A stretch of 64,000 nt of DNA from Rotaria macrura. Its lineage: Eukaryota > Rotifera > Eurotatoria > Philodinida > Philodinidae. Below are positions 25,057 through 39,106 of the stretch, in pieces. Under the pieces are notes generated by a model that did not search any database, had not been told where the DNA came from, and saw only the letters and a list, made by a program, of their open reading frames with translations. The DNA lies in contig OENT01000090.1 in assembly GCA_900239685.1 (NCBI GenBank), positions 1-64,000 on the forward strand, written 5' to 3'. The stretch's first letter is position 1, and the number at the start of each line of letters is the position of its first letter. A program made the position numbers and the translations under genes.

Positions 25057-28000
25057 ATGAAACCATCTCGTTTAGCACGTCGCTTCAATAAAAAAGGTCG
25101 CCAACAAAAAAAAATCGTCATTGAACAAAATCCATCAACGAATGTATTCTTTAACTTCCATTGATTTATTCGTTGTTTCTTTTTCTAATTCTATTTTTAT
25201 TCGTATGATTGTCACTTAGGTGATCCTTGAAGGAGAAACAACAACAGCTGACAATAATTCAATTTTACCATCAAAGAAACGAGCTACTCGTGATGTTAGT
25301 CAAACAACAGCACCTGTTAAACGGAAATTGTCAAAAAAAGAACGTAAACGTCTAGAAAAAGTGCTCGATATTAAAAAGAAAAAAGCTAAAGTAAACGACG
25401 CCAATGGATGCTTTTATTCTAATGTAAAAATTTTCTTTCAATCTCCAGCGAGTCGAATTACTTGATAAATTAGGGCAAATACAAATATCTAATGATGAAT
25501 TAGCTCTTCTTCATTCAGTAAAAAATATCGGTAGCAAAATAAAACGGTACTTATGTATTTGTTGTCGTTAAAGTGAAACATCATTCCTTCCTTCTTTTTG
25601 TTTTTTATTTAGTCAACCAATTGATACTCATGTTTCAATTACTAATTCTTCTGCTTCGATCATTTTTAATCAACGCTCAAGAAAACGTCCTGCTCAAACA
25701 TCTACTGAAATTATGCAAAAGTTTGTCAAATCTATTCTTATATTTCTAAATTAATTTATAATTGTATGCAGTGATTCTGAATCAAGTTCAAATGATGATG
25801 GGAATGGTGATGATGATAAGACTATTAATGATGAGGATATTCGTAAAGCTTTGACCTCATCTCAGTCGACAGCAACACCAACTCCGCCACTGACTGTCAA
25901 ACGACGTCAACGTGAAAGTAGTACAAGTAGTATCGAAGAAACGAAATTGGATATTCCAGCTCGACCACATGCTAATGTTCAAGTTGAGCGTAGTGAAGAA
26001 ATTCAAGCGATACGCTCACAATTACCCATTATTACTGAAGAGCAGGCCATTATGGAAGCTATTCATGATAATCTGGTTGTTCTTATATGTGGAGAAACTG
26101 GTAAGCATCGACTAGTATCAATATCGAACTCTTGCGTCAAATATCGAGCTTATGCACAGATATGTATACCTTTAAGTACATGGGAAATAGGTTTAAAGAC
26201 CTTTTAAAGAATTATATGTAAAGTCTTGTACATATGACTTTTATTTTTCTGTTGTTGATAAAAATCATCGGTAGAAGAACTGATGAAAGTTTCTAAAAGC
26301 TCTATGTATATTTCGTGGTGAAAAAAAAACAAACACAAATGAAATTTGTTACTATTAGGATATCTTAAGGTCGTAATAGAGATAGTGTGAGAGAGAATGC
26401 TCAGTTCTAGACTAGGGTTTTCTTCGGGACACATTCAATAGTTAGATGGTAGGCATAAGCTCATCCACAATTTCGGTTTTTCACAACTTTTAATAATCAA
26501 TCGATATTGAGATAAATGTTTGTTTGAGCAATGGAATATGCTAACGAGTACATTCTATGCTGGTATAGCATCGACAATTATGATGTTCAACTTTTGAAAA
26601 GAAATGGACATAGTAGTTGTGTTATTGTGGAAAATGTGTCTCAACGAAAACTTTTAACAAGAACACCATGACTTCACATCACACTATTGATGACCACTCT
26701 CAGCAAAGTACAAAAGATTGTGCACACAGAATGAACGAATTTTTTTAGCTAATTTTCTTAGTAGAATTCGTCTTGTTTCTTCAGTTTGGATTTTCGGATT
26801 GATAACATCATTGAAAAGTATCTATGTCAATGACAATTTTTATACTCAACCTTATTCTAGAAGGCATGCCATCAGTGTTGATAAAATCTTGGGCTAGAAA
26901 AATCCTGAGAGAAAAGTTCATTAACTAATTATTTAATGAAACCCCGAGAATGACTGGAAGCTTGACGAGTAGAAATCTTCAAAGAAAATATCAACTGTTG
27001 CTAAGCTTCATCTGATGACTTTGTTCAATTCAAACACCGAAATTTTTCTGTGGAATTCAATGATATGTATTCAAATGATTTGTCTGTGTGAAAACATAAA
27101 TCAAAATGTAATTCGGATGAAACAGTCATGAATTTTTCACTTGCTACTTTTCAAGAGTGACGCACGTTTATTTCTTGAAAACCTCTTTCAAATTGTGTGC
27201 TCTAATTACGAACGCACTTATTTCCTTAATCATGACAATGCTGAATTTGAAAAACAGAAACATTGTCATGTCTTGTCTCTTGATATACTCTTAGATAGAA
27301 AAAAATAATTAAATATCATGCATGAACTCAGGCAGAGACTTTGCGTGAATGATATCATGACGAAAAGTATAGGTTTTTGAGGAGTGAAATGACGATAGTT
27401 TATGGAGACGACCTCTTTTTCAATGGTTTCATATTAAATCTAATTGATTTTTGTAACAAAAGACCGCTCAGTCTTAAATTAAAGAAAACGAATAATTTCC
27501 ATAAGTCACATTTTATTTTTTACTCTGTTAAGGTAGTGGTAAAACGACGCAATTGCCTCAATTTCTTTATGAAGCTGGTTACACTCTAGATGGTAAAATA
27601 ATTGGTATAACTGAACCACGGCGTGTCGCTGCTATATCTATGGCATCACGAGTTGCTCATGAATTGAATTTAACGAATGAGTCAGTTCATCTTCTTGTTT
27701 CGTTTCAAAATATTTTTGTTTTTCGATTTTTCTAGTCAAGTTTCTTATCAAATACGTTATGAAGGTACATATAAAAAAGATACAACATGCATTAAATTTA
27801 TGACTGATGGTGTCCTACTAAAAGAAGTTCAGAATGATTTTTTATTAACTAATTACAGTTGCATATTGATTGATGAAGCACATGAACGTAGTGTTGCAAC
27901 CGATGTCCTTATTGGTTTATTATCACGTATTGTACCAATACGTTGTCGTCGTAATGATCCACTTCGTCTTGTTATTATGTCAGCTACTATGCGTATTGAA

Positions 28001-31000
28001 GAATTTGTTAGTAATAGACATTTATTTAAGTTGAAACCAAAAATTATTAATATCGATGCAAGACAATATCCAGTTACAATGCATTTTAATAAGCAGACGC
28101 CAAAAAACTACGTTAACGAAGCTTATAAAAAAGTTTGTAAAATTCATCGGCAATTGCCATCCGGTGGTATTCTAGTCTTTGTTACTGGTCAACAAGAAGT
28201 ACAAACGTTATGCCATCAGTTACGAAAGAAATTTCCTATGCAAACACAAACAGACAATGATGGTAAAGTATTGACGAAGAAATAATGTTTATTTTTTCAA
28301 ATACTATGTATTATATTGAAGTAAAACTGGTTGCCATGTTGATGTTAATCTTTATCGTAGAGATTGAGACAAGAGGAAGACGAAATCTTTGACAACATAT
28401 TAAGAGTGTTAGACATAAACCTAACAAGATTTGATTAAAAAAGAAAAATTTCGTTGTGCATAAGTTTTAATACTCAGTCAAATGCGTACCATCATTTGTG
28501 TTTTCATATTTGAAATAATTATTATTGAAGACAATGAAATTCTTGAAAAATAACATAGACCATTAATTGTATACATGTATTCGGATATCGAAATACTCAG
28601 TTTATTTATTTATGTTGAACAATAAGTATTAGTATAGAAGAACAAAATCAATGTGAACGTTAGATCTTATATATATGCAGGTGTATCCGATGTAATGTGA
28701 AGCTTGCGTCTCTAAGATGATCGATATGTGTGATAAAATAGGTAAGAAGAAGTTTCCTGAGAGGAAATTTTTCATGGCTTGCTATGAAATATTCTACTAG
28801 TTCGCCGAGTATATGAGTTTGAATTTACGTTAAGACGTGAGTATGGAACTTCCTGATTTCAATTCAAGGGTTACACTGTACTTTACGAAAAGAAAACAAG
28901 TCGAGTGGTACACTTGATTTTATTAGCGAAGGATCTTTCTTCAAACTAAATCTATCACGATTCCAATTTGCATTTTTAAATGTTAGAAAAAATGACAAAC
29001 AAGTTTTTTTATCAAAATCCATTTCTAACTGAGATGTCACTTATCTTATGTACTTTGAAATTATTTTATCTAATACAAGAAAAAGTATTTGTTTTCAAAA
29101 TCCTGCAGCGAGTACATTTTTCTTTCGCTATAATCTACTCAGCAACCGAGACTAGTCAATTCTCCGTAGATTTTTATTTCTCAGAAAAACTGGCTAGTGC
29201 ACAAAAATATATTCAGCTAACCATTTCAAATATTCATAAATAATCTGCCATTTATTAATAATCATCTATCGTTTAATGTTTTTCACGAGTCGATTTCTAA
29301 TTTTGAATCTTTATTGTTCCAACCATACGAAAAATCTCTTTCTGCCAATGAAGGTATGGCTTTCCGCTTTCGTTTGCATTGATATCAAGAATAACAATTT
29401 CTCGTATTTTCTGGATTAGTTCTGCATTTTGTGTCATGTGAAATTTTTAGTGATAGTTTATTGCAAACGATATAATTCTCTCTAGTATTTTCGAATAGTT
29501 CATGTTTAATCTCTACCTTGTAGTAGTTGAATGAAGACGTGCAATGGAAAAGATTGAACATTTTGCTCCGTGTTCTCATTCAAGCTATATTTTCTATTAT
29601 ATACATATGTTTTATTATTTTTCTCATATCTAGATGAACCAAAATTTAAACCTAAAAAGTCTAAAAAGAATATACAAAACATCAACAATGATAAGTCTCC
29701 GTTGGAAATAATTGATGAAGAAGAACTTGAGCATATTCAATCGGATGTTGACGAAGACGAAGAAAAAGAACAAGAAGGCTCAATAACAAGTGATCTTGAT
29801 GATGAGGATCCGAACGTTCAAGGGATATCAAGTGAACCACTATATGTTCTTCCACTTTATGCGATACTATCATCTGATAAACAAGCTCGTGTATGTTCTA
29901 CTTAAATGAAACTCTTTTGTACACTTATTTCTATACATTACTTCAAGCAATACGCTTGACATTCACTTCTAGGCTAACGTCTATTCTATTCAACAAACTA
30001 CTTTCTCTGAATCTAATCATTGATGGAAAATATTCACTTTTTCAGATCACTAACATTTAGAGAGAAACTAGTATATACTAATCTAATCATGTGATAAAGA
30101 GAGAGAAGAAGAAAAAAAACTGTAGAATATAGTACTTCACGGACTAGATACGAGATATTAAAGAAACGTTTTCTTTTGCTATCCAATTGCACATGTATGG
30201 ATTCGTTTTTATTTCAAGCCATAAATGAAAGCAACATAGACTGAACATGCTTGATAAGAAATTTACGCGAAAATTTTCTAACCTTCGCAATAGTCTAAAG
30301 CATGTATGTATTGTTTTCGAGAAATATTGTTGTACACCCAAGACAGTTTTCAAACAAATTATTCAGAAATGAGAATGTTTCCTTATAAATAATCTTTCTG
30401 TAGAAAATTTTTCGACAGTAATTCCTTGCATCACTCTGGAGTAACTTTAAATAGGAAAGTACATCTGACGAAACTTCAATAGGCTGAAATATAAGTTGCC
30501 ACTTAATAATTGTTCCTAGTATAGAAAATGAAAATTTTACTTAGGTATTCGACCCTCCACCACCTGGTACACGTCTTTGTGTTGTAGCAACTAATGTAGC
30601 TGAAACATCTATTACAATATCAAATGTGAAATATATAGTCGATTGTGGCAAAGTAAGAATATTGTAAAGAAAAGTACTAGACGTGTCTCTAAGAATTTCA
30701 TTAGGTTAAAATAAAATACTATGATAAACTAACCGGTGTATCAACATTTCGTATTGAATGGACATCAAAAGCATCGGCCAATCAACGCACAGGTCGAGCT
30801 GGTCGAACAGCACCGGGTCATTGTACGTATTGTTTGTTTTTCAATGAAATATACAATTCCACAGGAGTTTTACTGCATAGTGTTAGAAATTAAAAACCAA
30901 ACTTACGCCAGAGCAGTTCATCGACCTGAATTCGACGCTTGTGACTAATGCGTTCGAATTCGAAACTTTAGAAAACGAAGCACTCAACAATCTTTCTATT

Positions 31001-34000
31001 GTATATGAATAATGTCTCACTATAATTTATAAACGAAGAGTTGAACTTTGTATCGTTCAAATCATGAAATAATGATCAAAGGAATACTTTCCGAGATAGC
31101 TAGAATGGATCATACATTTTTTCATAGACAACATCGGCTAACTTATTCTTCACTGTTTACTTTCCACTCGTGGAATCACACATCGAGCTCACATTTTTTT
31201 CCTCTTATGGAATCAATATTTTATTCAATGCTTTCTATTTGTTAGGTTATCGGCTTTACTCTTCAGCTGTGTATAATGATGCATTTTCTGAATACACACC
31301 ACCAGAAATCGTTCGAAAGCCAGTTGAAGATCTTGTTTTACAATTAAAGACTCTAAATATTGATCGACTAGCTAATTTTCCATTTCCAACTTTGCCTGAT
31401 CTAAAAGCAATCGAAGTTGCTGAACGAATTCTCGTTCAATTGAATGCATTAGATAGTAAATCAGCAACGAAAAAAATTACTGAGTTAGGTCGTCGAATGT
31501 CAGCATTTCCAATCAATCCAAGATATTCAAAAATGCTTGTAATTGCTCAAGAAAATCAAGATTTGTTACCATATGTCATTGCAATCGTTGCTGCACTTAG
31601 TGTTAATGAAGTATTAACTAGTGGACAAATTAAAGTCAAAAAAGTAATTCGATATTTTATTTATATGAAATACACAGACGCATAAACATATATATATATA
31701 TTTATAGGATAATCAAGATGTTGCTATTAATTTAGATGACATCAGACGGCAATGGATAGGACAAGTATTCATTTTCATTTGATAATTAATAGAGGATGTT
31801 ATTTTTCATATTTTCTTGAACATTTCCTAGGGTGAATCGCTTCTATTTGGTGACATGATGGTTTTACTTAAAGCAGTTGGAGCATTAGATCATCAAAATT
31901 CAAAAAATGATCTATCTGTATGTATTCGATATGGGCTAAGACCAAAAGCTATGATGGAAATTCGTAAAATTCGTCGACAATTGATACAAATAGGTAAAGT
32001 ATCTTTTCATGAAGCAATTAGTTGTAAACACAAAGCTTCGTGTTCCTAAAAGAAAAACAAATTGTTTTATTCATAATACCCATTTTTCTACACTGTAGGA
32101 ATCTTATCCGTATCCTACTTGGAAATATATGCGTACTGTTAGCCTTGATATCATTCAGCTCACATTTCATTGTGTTTTATATTGTATAGCTTTTTGTTTC
32201 TCTTTTGAACGAAACACTCGATTGACTTTCATTGTGCCCTTACATTTTAACATATGTATTAAGATATATAAGTAAACGGATTTGGTCGTATTTTAGTCAT
32301 TACCTATCAGAAATGACGAGAACATATTATCTTCTCGTATATTCTTCTATATAAGTTTATGAATGTAACTTATTTGCTTAACGATTAGAGAATAAATTAG
32401 AACAGAAATACACTTCTTAGAATGTTTCTAACCCATTCGTTTAGAGGTTATGTTAGACGATTATTGTTTTCTTTTCCGATTTTTTTATGGATGATCCATG
32501 TTTTTAACTAATGTATTTCACTATTTACATCGCTGTGCTATTACTATCTTAATGACAATCAAAAGTTCTTAGTGTGTTCATCAACTTGATTAATTCACTA
32601 AATCTTATAGTCTTTCTTTCTTTCAATGCATTCGAATAGATCTCAAAAGTTGGTTTTGAGCAATGAAATCATGTGTTTCTCTTATATAAAAGACTTATTT
32701 ATTTGCTACGAAAAGAATAAAAATAACAAAGACAAAACAATATTTCTAGATATTGAGGAAAAGAAAAATTTTATAGCCCATACAATATGAAAATCTTCTG
32801 CTTTCAATTGCCATGATTTAGTCATCTTCGAAGAATTTTGACATTGTCATCAGAGAGATATTTTCTGGTCCATAGTTGTTGTATTTCTTATGAATTCGTT
32901 ATTCCAGAGAAGGGAAGAGAACGTCATTTATTATTCATGCGGGTATCCCATTGGCAGAATAGATCTAATTCAGTAAACATCCTACTTGTCTTCGAGAAAG
33001 GAAAATAGTAGAGGAGAACGATAATAAGACTACAAATATATTCTGTCTTTTTATTGTGTAGTAAAATCAATATTACCGGAAACAACAACAATCCTAGATG
33101 CTCGTCTCTTGCCACCGAGCGAATCACAAATATTTCTATTACGTAAAATACTTGCAGCTGGTATGGTCGATCGTTTGGCAAAGTAAATTCATAGGGTTTC
33201 TTTTTGTACTTGATTAATGTGCTTTCATGTTTGGTTTTTATTTCAATAGACGAGTCGAAGGAAGTGTTGTGATTAATGGCCATAAAGCAAATAATGCGTA
33301 TCAGGTTATTTTGGATAAGAAAAAACAATATAAGTCTTGTAAACATGAATTGAATATTCGCAATTTAGACTCTTCTGCTTGAGGAACCAGTATTTATTCA
33401 TCCATCATCAGTCCTTATCAATGATTTACCATCGTTTGTTTGTTATCAAGAAATACATGAAACAAATCGAGTATTCATCAAAGGTAATTTTTTTTCTGAT
33501 ACACAAAAATTTTCAATACAGTAACTATGAGGGACAAATATGGTATTCTTATCTATTCCTTGCTGTCATTATATCAACAATAAATGCAGTACAGCACAAA
33601 AAAACATGCCTAAAAGAACATATTGATCTTCTGAGAACAAGGAATTGTCACAAAATCCCTTGTTTTCTTGTTTTTATATTTTTGCTAATGCTCTATATTT
33701 CTGTTCGTCTTGTTACTATTCATCTAAAATTACTATTGTTCGAATCTTTGATTGAAATGTCACTTAATTCTATTGTACTATCATATCTTCAACAGACCAT
33801 GAAAGAGTATTATATTTATGTATACATCTATAAATTGTTTGGAATGTACTGAGTAATGTCGAAAGGAAAAATGCCGAAAGGTAAAATGTCGAAAAGGAAA
33901 AATGTCGAAAAGCAAAATGTCGAATACTATTCGACGAATTGTATAATGTCGGAAAATTTGCAGACGGCAACGATGAAATCCTATTTGAGTTGATGTCGTA

Positions 34001-35930
34001 AAAATGGTCGAATGAAAACAGGACGACTTGACAAATAATCAGAGAGCATGAGGCATAATTGTTAAACATAATAATAACATATGCAATTTCGAATATAATA
34101 TAAAGGAACCGTTTCAAAAATAAAATATAAGTAGAGATAAATTAATCATCGGATTCTCCGATTAAAAAAAGAACAGTTGTACAGATTAGAACTTAAGCTG
34201 GTTATGTCCAATTATCAGACTAATTGATAAAAGAATGAAAAGAGTATACGCAAGGATATCTGGCTTTATAAATGCTTTGATATATTATATTTTTAACAGT
34301 TATTCCTACTATTATAAAACGATGTATAACTACAAATGATGGATCAAAAACCGAAAACACATTCTGTACAACGTCTTTTTGATAGACTTGCTGACTATTA
34401 TGCAAATAATGAAATTAGTCGACAAAAATATTTAAAAGAGTTGTCGTTTGTAGGCGCTAAGGATAAAAGAAAAATAAATAAAAAATTATTGATTATTAAA
34501 TATTTTCTTGTTAGGTTATTCTTCATACAAAATGATTAAAAACATAGTTTTCGACATTTTTCCGTTCGAGATTTTATTTTTCGACATTAGTCAGACATAC
34601 CAATTGTTTGTCATTAATCCTGATTGTTTCTCATATTTATAACTAGGTCAGTTGATGAAATGTTTTTATTGCCTCCTCTGCCAACCACTGCACATATTCG
34701 ACAACATACTGTTCTCATTTATCGTCTAATGAAAGCTTTGGAATGCTCCATAACATTCAAACTTTATTTCCGTTAATGCCTGTTAACACGACTTCGCTGT
34801 CCTAGAGCGCTGCGGAGAAAATTACACTCCCTGGTTGTTCTGAATCACTTGAGTAAACATGTTTATCTTACTTTTTCCACAAGGGAAAGCGATTAGATCT
34901 TAAATGAAAATTCTTATTTAAGAACTAGACATCTCAAGTAACTTTCTTTCTTAATATCGTCTAGAGATTCTGAAGTGGAGGCATTCACATTTCAAATTTG
35001 TTTTAAACTTCTGGTTCGACATTCTTAGTTTGTATTCATTAGTCCGTCATGCCGTCAACGACAATTGAATGAATCGATTCAAAATGATGAGAATAAAAAA
35101 ATTATCTTAGATGAAGATATTTTGAAAGTGAGCTATACAATATATTGTTCAATTTTCGAAAATCTGGCCTTTATTCAGATTTTTTTCACTTAGCATGCAT
35201 ACGATGAGAATCAATGTCCCCCCCCTCCTGCCCTTCAATGTCTATTTGATTAGATCCACAAGCAGAAATCTGATCTATTCAAGTTTTAACATCGTCACAA
35301 TAACTTAAAATGCCACTTACAAATGAGTTTAATCATTCATCTATTTACTACTTAGATATTTGTGCCATCCAAATGGATTGGATTGTTCAACTAAATCCTC
35401 ATTTATGTTCTTTTGGTCCAATCGAAGATGAACCACAACCACGTTATGATGAAAATCAAGATAAAATGCTTTGCCATCGTAAAGCAACCATTGGCCAACG
35501 CGTATCATGGTCACTTGGTTCATCGATTGAAACGGTGTTTCCAAATAAAACCATTGACCGTTATCGTTGGTTTGGAAAATATTTTCTTGATGGAATCATT
35601 TGTCCACGTCTCTTACAATTTCGTCCAGCTTTATTGTGTTCATCGAATGCCATGATTAAATCGTGGGCATCACTTATGGAGCGAACGCAATTATTTCTCA
35701 ATGCATTAGCAACGAAAGAAATCGACAATCGAAAACAATTAAACGAAGTGTGGTCAACACAACCGAAATGTAAAGAAACGAGTTGAATGATCTATTTAAA
35801 TGCAACATTATTTTCTTCTTCTGTTTCTTTTTAAGATTTACTTGATGTCTATTGTAATTGGCTACCGGAATCATTACATGCACAAATTAAATCGATTTGG
35901 CCACCAATACCGATTGTTTTAAAAAAATAA
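25057..35930 (+). CDS. DHX37: DEAH-box RNA helicase DHX37/Dhr1
   Basis: Eighteen exons: 25057-25143, 25220-25390, 25449-25546, 25613-25720, 25772-26100, 27533-27680, 27736-28262, 29634-29890, 30545-30652, 30705-30822, 31246-31643, 31708-31764, 31831-31993, 33062-33182, 33250-33304, 33369-33483, 35356-35769, 35836-35930; 1,122 residues (human about 1,157). Dhr1/DHX37 releases U3 snoRNA from pre-40S particles in the nucleolus. Seen: basic N-terminus ([10 protein letters not shown]) and a Lys-rich stretch; motif I GETGSGKTTQ, split by intron 5; [22 protein letters not shown] near residue 360; [30 protein letters not shown]; then winged-helix, ratchet and OB regions ([23 protein letters not shown]). 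An acidic insert (exon 8) sits where human DHX37 has one. Intron 16 holds a transposon. All motifs are intact. Confidence 0.96.
33856..34587. mobile_element. Family C element in the DHX37 intron, TA-flanked
   Basis: A 732-bp insertion bounded by ATGTCGAAA and TTTCGACAT with TA on each side (33854-33855, 34588-34589), as for Tc1/mariner-type insertion. The left end has five clustered copies of ATG(T/C)CGAAA; the right end has two or three. The motif matches the termini of 11650-12476. It holds a 67-codon open frame at 34336-34539, not found in the other copy, which might be captured host sequence. It lies wholly inside DHX37 intron 16 and should be spliced out. Confidence 0.75.
34640..35126 (+). 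pseudogene. Exon-like coding fragments of unknown origin inside DHX37 intron 16
   Basis: Two short stretches look coding. One at about 34648-34776 reads [18 protein letters not shown] and continues to a stop. The other, at about 35043-35127, follows a CATTAG acceptor-like site, reads [20 protein letters not shown] and ends at a GTGAGC donor-like site. Neither fits DHX37, whose exons 16 and 17 join directly in frame. They may be debris of a broken gene or a small nested gene. I recognise no family. Confidence 0.3.
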
Positions 35931-35931
35931 A
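35926..35931 (+). promoter_or_regulatory. Poly(A) signal overlapping the DHX37 stop codon
   Basis: The AATAAA hexamer contains the TAA stop (35928-35930). If used, the 3'UTR would be only some 20 bases. The GMP reductase start codon is 183 bases further on. Confidence 0.45.
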
Positions 35932-36113
35932 ATCTAACATACAAAAATTTGTTTCTCATTTTGTATGTAAAAAATTCATTCTAAGAAGAATTTGTTTTGT
36001 TAAATTCAAGTATCTAAGACTGATAGTATAACTGTTATCGTTGTTTGTTTGATCTTTTGTTGAACAATTCTAAGGGAAATTCTAGATAGATCTAAAGTGA
36101 ATAACACAAGAAA

Positions 36114-38359
36114 ATGCCACGAATTGATAATGATATAAAACTTGATTTTAAGGACGTTTTAATACGTCCAAAACGGTCAACACTAAAAAGTCGTGCTGAT
36201 GTGGATTTAACACGCGAATTTATATTTCGTCATAGTAAAAAAACCTACAATGGAATACCTATTATTGCATCAAATATGGATACAGTTGGTACATTTGAAA
36301 TGGCAATGCAATTATCCAAAGTAAATACTTTACGAACGAAGCTATAACAAAACCTTTGATTACTATCATTTTTAGTTGAAATTATTTACAACAATTCACA
36401 AACACTATTCAGTTGAACAATGGAAAGAATTTGCGGCTACAAATAGTGGAATACTTGAAGTAGAAATCATCTTTTAGCCATCAAAAAACAAAAAATTCTT
36501 CCTCTATCTTTTTTAAAATTGTTTTAGAATGTAGCAATATCAACTGGTATGACAGAAAATGATTTCAAAAAGTTACGGTATATATAATACTTACTTCGGA
36601 ATTCATACTTGTTTCTACTTAGTTTATTTTTCAAGTGAAATTATAAATGCCATACCTGAACTTGATTATATCTGTGTCGACGTCGCTAATGGTTATTCGG
36701 AAAATTTTGTTGAATTCGTTAGACTTGTTAGAAAAGAATTTCCTGACAAGACAATATTTGTATGGAGATTTACTTTAAACAAGCTTTTATGAGCGTCTTT
36801 ACTGTTCATTTCATTCTTTTTATTCATCCAGGCAGGAAATGTTGTTACATGTGAAATGGTTGAAGAGTTAGTTCTTAGTGGCGCAGATATTGTTAAATGT
36901 GGAATAGGACCAGGTACAGTAAAAATATTGATTTTCTAACATATCCATGGATAGAAAATTTTTACACGAGTCTCATTGAACTAGAAACATGAATAGATAG
37001 CTGGAAAGATCTATCTATCCTTTGTGTTGATATCGTTCGATGACCACTAGCATTTTTCGCTGAATACGTTTTAGATAGTTTTAATCATTGATCAGTGTCC
37101 AAGTGAAACTATTAGATATTTAACTAGGTGATTGTTTGTGTGTGTTGACGAAGGCTGATTCATTGTTTGGCGAAAGAAGATTCAATTGAAGGAATGGCGT
37201 TCGTGACCATGAGCTAGGATGATCTATTCGATCTATGCAACTAGTCATCATAGTGTTTGTTGACAAGATACAAGTGTCATTGAATTTCTTGACATTTTCT
37301 CTTCTCATAGAATATTTGTAAATATTCCTCAGCTTGGTTGATTTGGGATAAATCTGTTTTAATAAAATCGTTTAGATCTGTTCTCAATACAATCAGATTT
37401 CTTGCTTATAAATTTAATTAGTAGGTTTTGCTTAATATTATCTGCTGATTTGATTTTGACTGTCACCAACATAGATCTTCTCTATTCAAATATATTGCTA
37501 AATAGCTTTTATCATTTCAATAAACTTTTCTGATTAACTATTCTTATTGGCATAGGTAGTGTATGTACTACACGTTTGAAAACCGGTGTTGGTTATCCGC
37601 AATTATCATGTATTCTTGAATGTGCTGATGCTGCTCATGGTCTTGGTGGACATATTGTTAGCGTAAGTTGGCACTCTGTAATAAACAAGAATATATTAGA
37701 GATAAAATGTAGGATGGCGGTTGTACAAGTCCCGGTGATGTTGCTAAAGCATTTGGAGCTGGTAAGCGATACATGAGAATATCATATAGTCATACAAGAT
37801 ACATATGAGTTATCTCTAGGTGCTGATTTTGTAATGCTTGGTGGTATGTTGGCTGGTCATGATGAAAGTGGTACTGGTGAAATAATCGAACGTAACGGAC
37901 GAAAATATAAACTTTTCTATGGCATGTCCTCAAAAACTGCCATGGAAAAACATGTACGACATTATTTGACCGATTCATTTTTATTGATATATGTACATAT
38001 TTTATTTTTCGGATAACGTAGTCGGGTGGTGTTGCTGAATATCGAGCATCTGAAGGTAAAACAGTTGAAGTACCCTATCGAGGTTCTGTTCTTGGTACTG
38101 CACAAGATATATTAGGTAAGTTCATATCATGTTTGTCAGTTCTATAGAAATACAAAGTTTATATTTAACAGGAGGTGTTCGCAGTTGCTGTACCTATGTG
38201 GGTGCTAGCAAATTAAAAGAACTAAGCCGACGAACAACATTTATTCGTGTCAGGTATTCTACTTGTATTTTTTGGCGAATTTGTTTGTTCATTTTCCATT
38301 ATTTTCTTTTTAGTCAACAATTGAACGAAATATTTTCTCCGAATACAGTACAAGGTTAA
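36114..38359 (+). CDS. GMPR: GMP reductase
   Basis: Eleven exons: 36114-36320, 36376-36459, 36528-36577, 36636-36759, 36832-36913, 37556-37662, 37713-37761, 37820-37953, 38022-38115, 38172-38253, 38314-38359; 352 residues (human 345). The enzyme converts GMP to IMP using NADPH, returning guanine nucleotides to the inosine/adenine pool in the cytosol. Seen: N-terminal [15 protein letters not shown], substrate strand [39 protein letters not shown], then SVCTTR with the catalytic Cys, [62 protein letters not shown] and a C-terminal [17 protein letters not shown]. There is no CBS insert, which favours GMPR over IMP dehydrogenase. Intron 5 is 642 bases, the others mostly 50-80. Nothing essential is missing. 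Confidence 0.97.
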
Positions 38360-38423
38360 TCTCAGCCGATCATCTTGTGATTCCTTTTTTTTGCACTATA
38401 GTAACAATAGATAAAACAATTTG

Positions 38424-38429
38424 AATAAA
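38424..38429 (+). promoter_or_regulatory. Poly(A) signal AATAAA of GMP reductase
   Basis: Canonical hexamer 65 bases after the stop. A GAAA microsatellite (about 38488-38510) follows, before the next gene. Confidence 0.5.
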
Positions 38430-38596
38430 ACATACATTTTTTTCCTTTCTCTATCTCTTTGAATGTTTGTTCACGTCTGTTGCATAAAAAAAAGAAAGAA
38501 AGAAAGAAGGGAGAAGAAGAGATTAGTCATTGAACAATGTAAATAACCATAGACAAAAGAACGAAAGTAAATAGAACAATCGAACAGAAGTAAAAA

Positions 38597-39106
38597 ATGT
38601 TGTTTAGACATAGGTTCATGTTCCTATCTTTGACATTTATCTTGATTTTACCATTGAATGCTGATCGAAAAACTCCATTTCGAAGTCAATTCTCATGTTT
38701 CAAATGTACACATCATGATAAACCACAAGAAATGAAAGAGGCAGCATGCATGAAAAAATTCGATTTAAGCAAATATACTCAAGAAGATTGTCAAAGTGAA
38801 AATGGTCCAGGTAAATGTCTTAAAGCATATGAAAAAACTGAAGCCCGTACAAAAAAACAGATTGAAGATGATGAACGCTCTGTAACAACACGTAAATGTG
38901 TGTCACAAGGTGAACTTGATTATTTAAAAAATGTGCGAAATATTGATACAAGTGATGGATGTCATACAATACGTTCAACAAAAACGAAACATAAAGTGTA
39001 TTGTTTTTGTTCGACTAATCTATGTAATAGTTCTAGAAAAACTTATTCAATGTCAATATTTACTCTTTTTCTTTGTTCATTTTTTGTTCGTACGTTTTGC
39101 TTTTAA
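38597..39106 (+). CDS. Secreted Ly6/three-finger-like protein, possibly GPI-anchored
   Basis: Single exon, 169 residues. A basic then hydrophobic N-terminus (about residues 1-22, ending LNA) is a good signal peptide. The mature part has ten cysteines: CFKC near the start, then spaced cysteines and a terminal CFCSTNLCNSS. The CxC...LCN ending is typical of Ly6/uPAR and invertebrate Quiver-like three-finger domains. The last 18 or so residues are hydrophobic with one Arg, so a GPI-attachment signal after the NSS is possible but weak. The middle (residues 75-110) is long and charged for this fold. Function is unknown. It lies 238 bases after GMP reductase on the same strand. The stop codon overlaps an AATAAA hexamer at 39106-39111. 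Confidence 0.7.
   Translation: MLFRHRFMFLSLTFILILPLNADRKTPFRSQFSCFKCTHHDKPQEMKEAACMKKFDLSKYTQEDCQSENGPGKCLKAYEKTEARTKKQIEDDERSVTTRKCVSQGELDYLKNVRNIDTSDGCHTIRSTKTKHKVYCFCSTNLCNSSRKTYSMSIFTLFLCSFFVRTFCF

Noticed and set aside
32924..33346. 140-codon minus-strand open frame
   Set aside because: It overlaps DHX37 exons 14 and 15 on the other strand and has no recognisable domain.
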